From a virus: a stretch of DNA of 21,734 nt. Position 1 is the stretch's first letter. Each line of letters starts with the position of its first letter. Shown piece after piece: positions 21,125-21,734 of this stretch. The notes beneath the pieces were generated by a model that searched no databases, was not told where the DNA came from, and saw only the letters and a program-made list of their open reading frames with translations. The DNA lies in the IMG/VR virus record IMGVR_UViG_3300032268_000842, positions 1-21,734 of that record, one strand, 5' to 3'. Made by a program: the position numbers and the translations under genes.

Positions 21125-21734
21125 TGATAGAAACGGGTAAAATAATAAATGGAGATTGTGTTGAGGTGATGAAAACATTACCCGAAGGTAGTGTTGATTT
21201 AATTGTCACATCTCCACCCTATAATGCAAACATCAAGTATGATGAATATGATGATGGGTTATCAATGGAGGAGTATTGGGATTTCACCATCAATTGGTTG
21301 AGTGAAGCTTTCCGTGTGTTGAAAGACGATGGAAGAGTTGCGATAAATGTTCCAATTGAAATGAATGTTCAAGAACGAGGTGGAAGAATATTATTCAATG
21401 CTGAATTTTGGATGAAGATGAAAGAGGTTGGATTTCAATTCTTTGGAATGGTTGACCTTACTGAAGATTCTCCTCACAGAGTTAGACAGACGGCTTGGGG
21501 TTCTTGGATGAGTGCTAGTAGTCCTTATATTTATAACCCGAAAGAATGTGTAATACTCGCTTATAAGAAATCAAAAAAGAAATTAAATAAGGGTGAATCA
21601 CAATGGGAAGGTAGTCATACTAAAATAACTTTAGAAGATGGAACTTTAAAAAATAAAGTCATTTATGATGATGACGATAAGAAAGAGTTTATGAACTTAG
21701 TTTTTGGTAGATGGGAATATTTTGCAGACACTAA
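21124..21734 (+). CDS. DNA amino-methyltransferase (N4-cytosine/N6-adenine), cut by window end
   Basis: 203 complete codons are visible and the frame stays open to the last base. The N-terminus reads IINGDCVEVM, then DLIVTSPPYN with catalytic motif IV TSPPY at residues 29-33. The EYWDFTINWLSEAFRVLKDD and AINVPIEM segments that follow are typical of amino-methyltransferases with motif IV first (beta-type order). TSPPY rather than DPPY favours N4-cytosine but does not decide it. The SAM-binding FxGxG motif would be expected later, outside the window. It starts by TAATG overlap with the preceding gene. It is the second methyltransferase after the Dam-type enzyme at 1294 and of a different class. 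No restriction enzyme is seen beside it. Confidence 0.85.
   Translation, partial: MIETGKIINGDCVEVMKTLPEGSVDLIVTSPPYNANIKYDEYDDGLSMEEYWDFTINWLSEAFRVLKDDGRVAINVPIEMNVQERGGRILFNAEFWMKMKEVGFQFFGMVDLTEDSPHRVRQTAWGSWMSASSPYIYNPKECVILAYKKSKKKLNKGESQWEGSHTKITLEDGTLKNKVIYDDDDKKEFMNLVFGRWEYFADT

Noticed and set aside
1-21734. tRNA genes, insertion sequences, attachment sites or a replication origin
   Set aside because: No cloverleaf, transposase, terminal inverted repeat or iteron cluster was found on reading both strands by eye; a tRNAscan run would settle the tRNA point.

Overview
This window looks like part of the genome of a large, AT-rich tailed bacteriophage. The evidence is three tandem collagen-like fibre genes that each end in a self-cleaving S74 chaperone domain, a free-standing GIY-YIG homing-type endonuclease, DUF3310 and YubB-like phage proteins, two DNA methyltransferase genes, many short hypothetical proteins, and tight packing with 1-25 base overlaps. 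Almost no start codon has a Shine-Dalgarno sequence in the normal place, and one start (3931) sits just after a TAnnTTTG box. Both traits fit a Bacteroidota host, but two other promoters look like ordinary sigma70 sites, so the host is not settled.

Layout. Region 1 (1-7293) holds a full DnaJ co-chaperone, a small Cys-pair membrane protein on the minus strand, a Dam-type adenine methylase, a 439-aa protein with a 'YGxxTxWCT' module plus leucine-rich repeats, a UVR-motif protein, a strong terminator, a PcfJ-like protein, an unknown protein, thioredoxin, glutaredoxin and a convergent unknown gene. Region 2 (7294-13715) is the fibre cluster: three genes of 758, 680 and 657 codons, overlapping at their ends and apparently one operon, closed by a bidirectional terminator. 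Region 3 (13716-15535, minus strand) holds an acidic unknown protein bracketed by two terminators with the same stem, a 53-aa Cys-containing protein, and the GIY-YIG endonuclease. Region 4 (15601-21734, plus strand) opens with a second WCT-module protein and an unknown protein. It continues as a packed operon of small proteins: DUF3310, an APS-kinase-like P-loop kinase, a nucleotidyltransferase with GRWQPWHHGH and ISATKIR motifs, a YubB-like protein, and an amino-methyltransferase cut by the window end.

How the parts may work together. The fibre genes build adsorption structures. Thioredoxin and glutaredoxin probably supply reductant for nucleotide synthesis. DUF3310, the kinase and the nucleotidyltransferase look like a nucleotide or cofactor module. 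The two methyltransferases could protect the phage DNA. The most interesting unexplained signal is the pair of WCT-module proteins, which share a roughly 150-200-residue module. Both begin with a short peptide ending in I-x-E, like the capsid-targeting peptides of T4 internal head proteins, so they could be packaged and injected effectors. A second is the set of near-consensus promoters whose predicted start points fall on or next to the start codon. No tRNA, CRISPR array or insertion sequence was seen. No gene-free stretch exceeds 300 bases; the longest is the 125-base divergent region 7294-7418.
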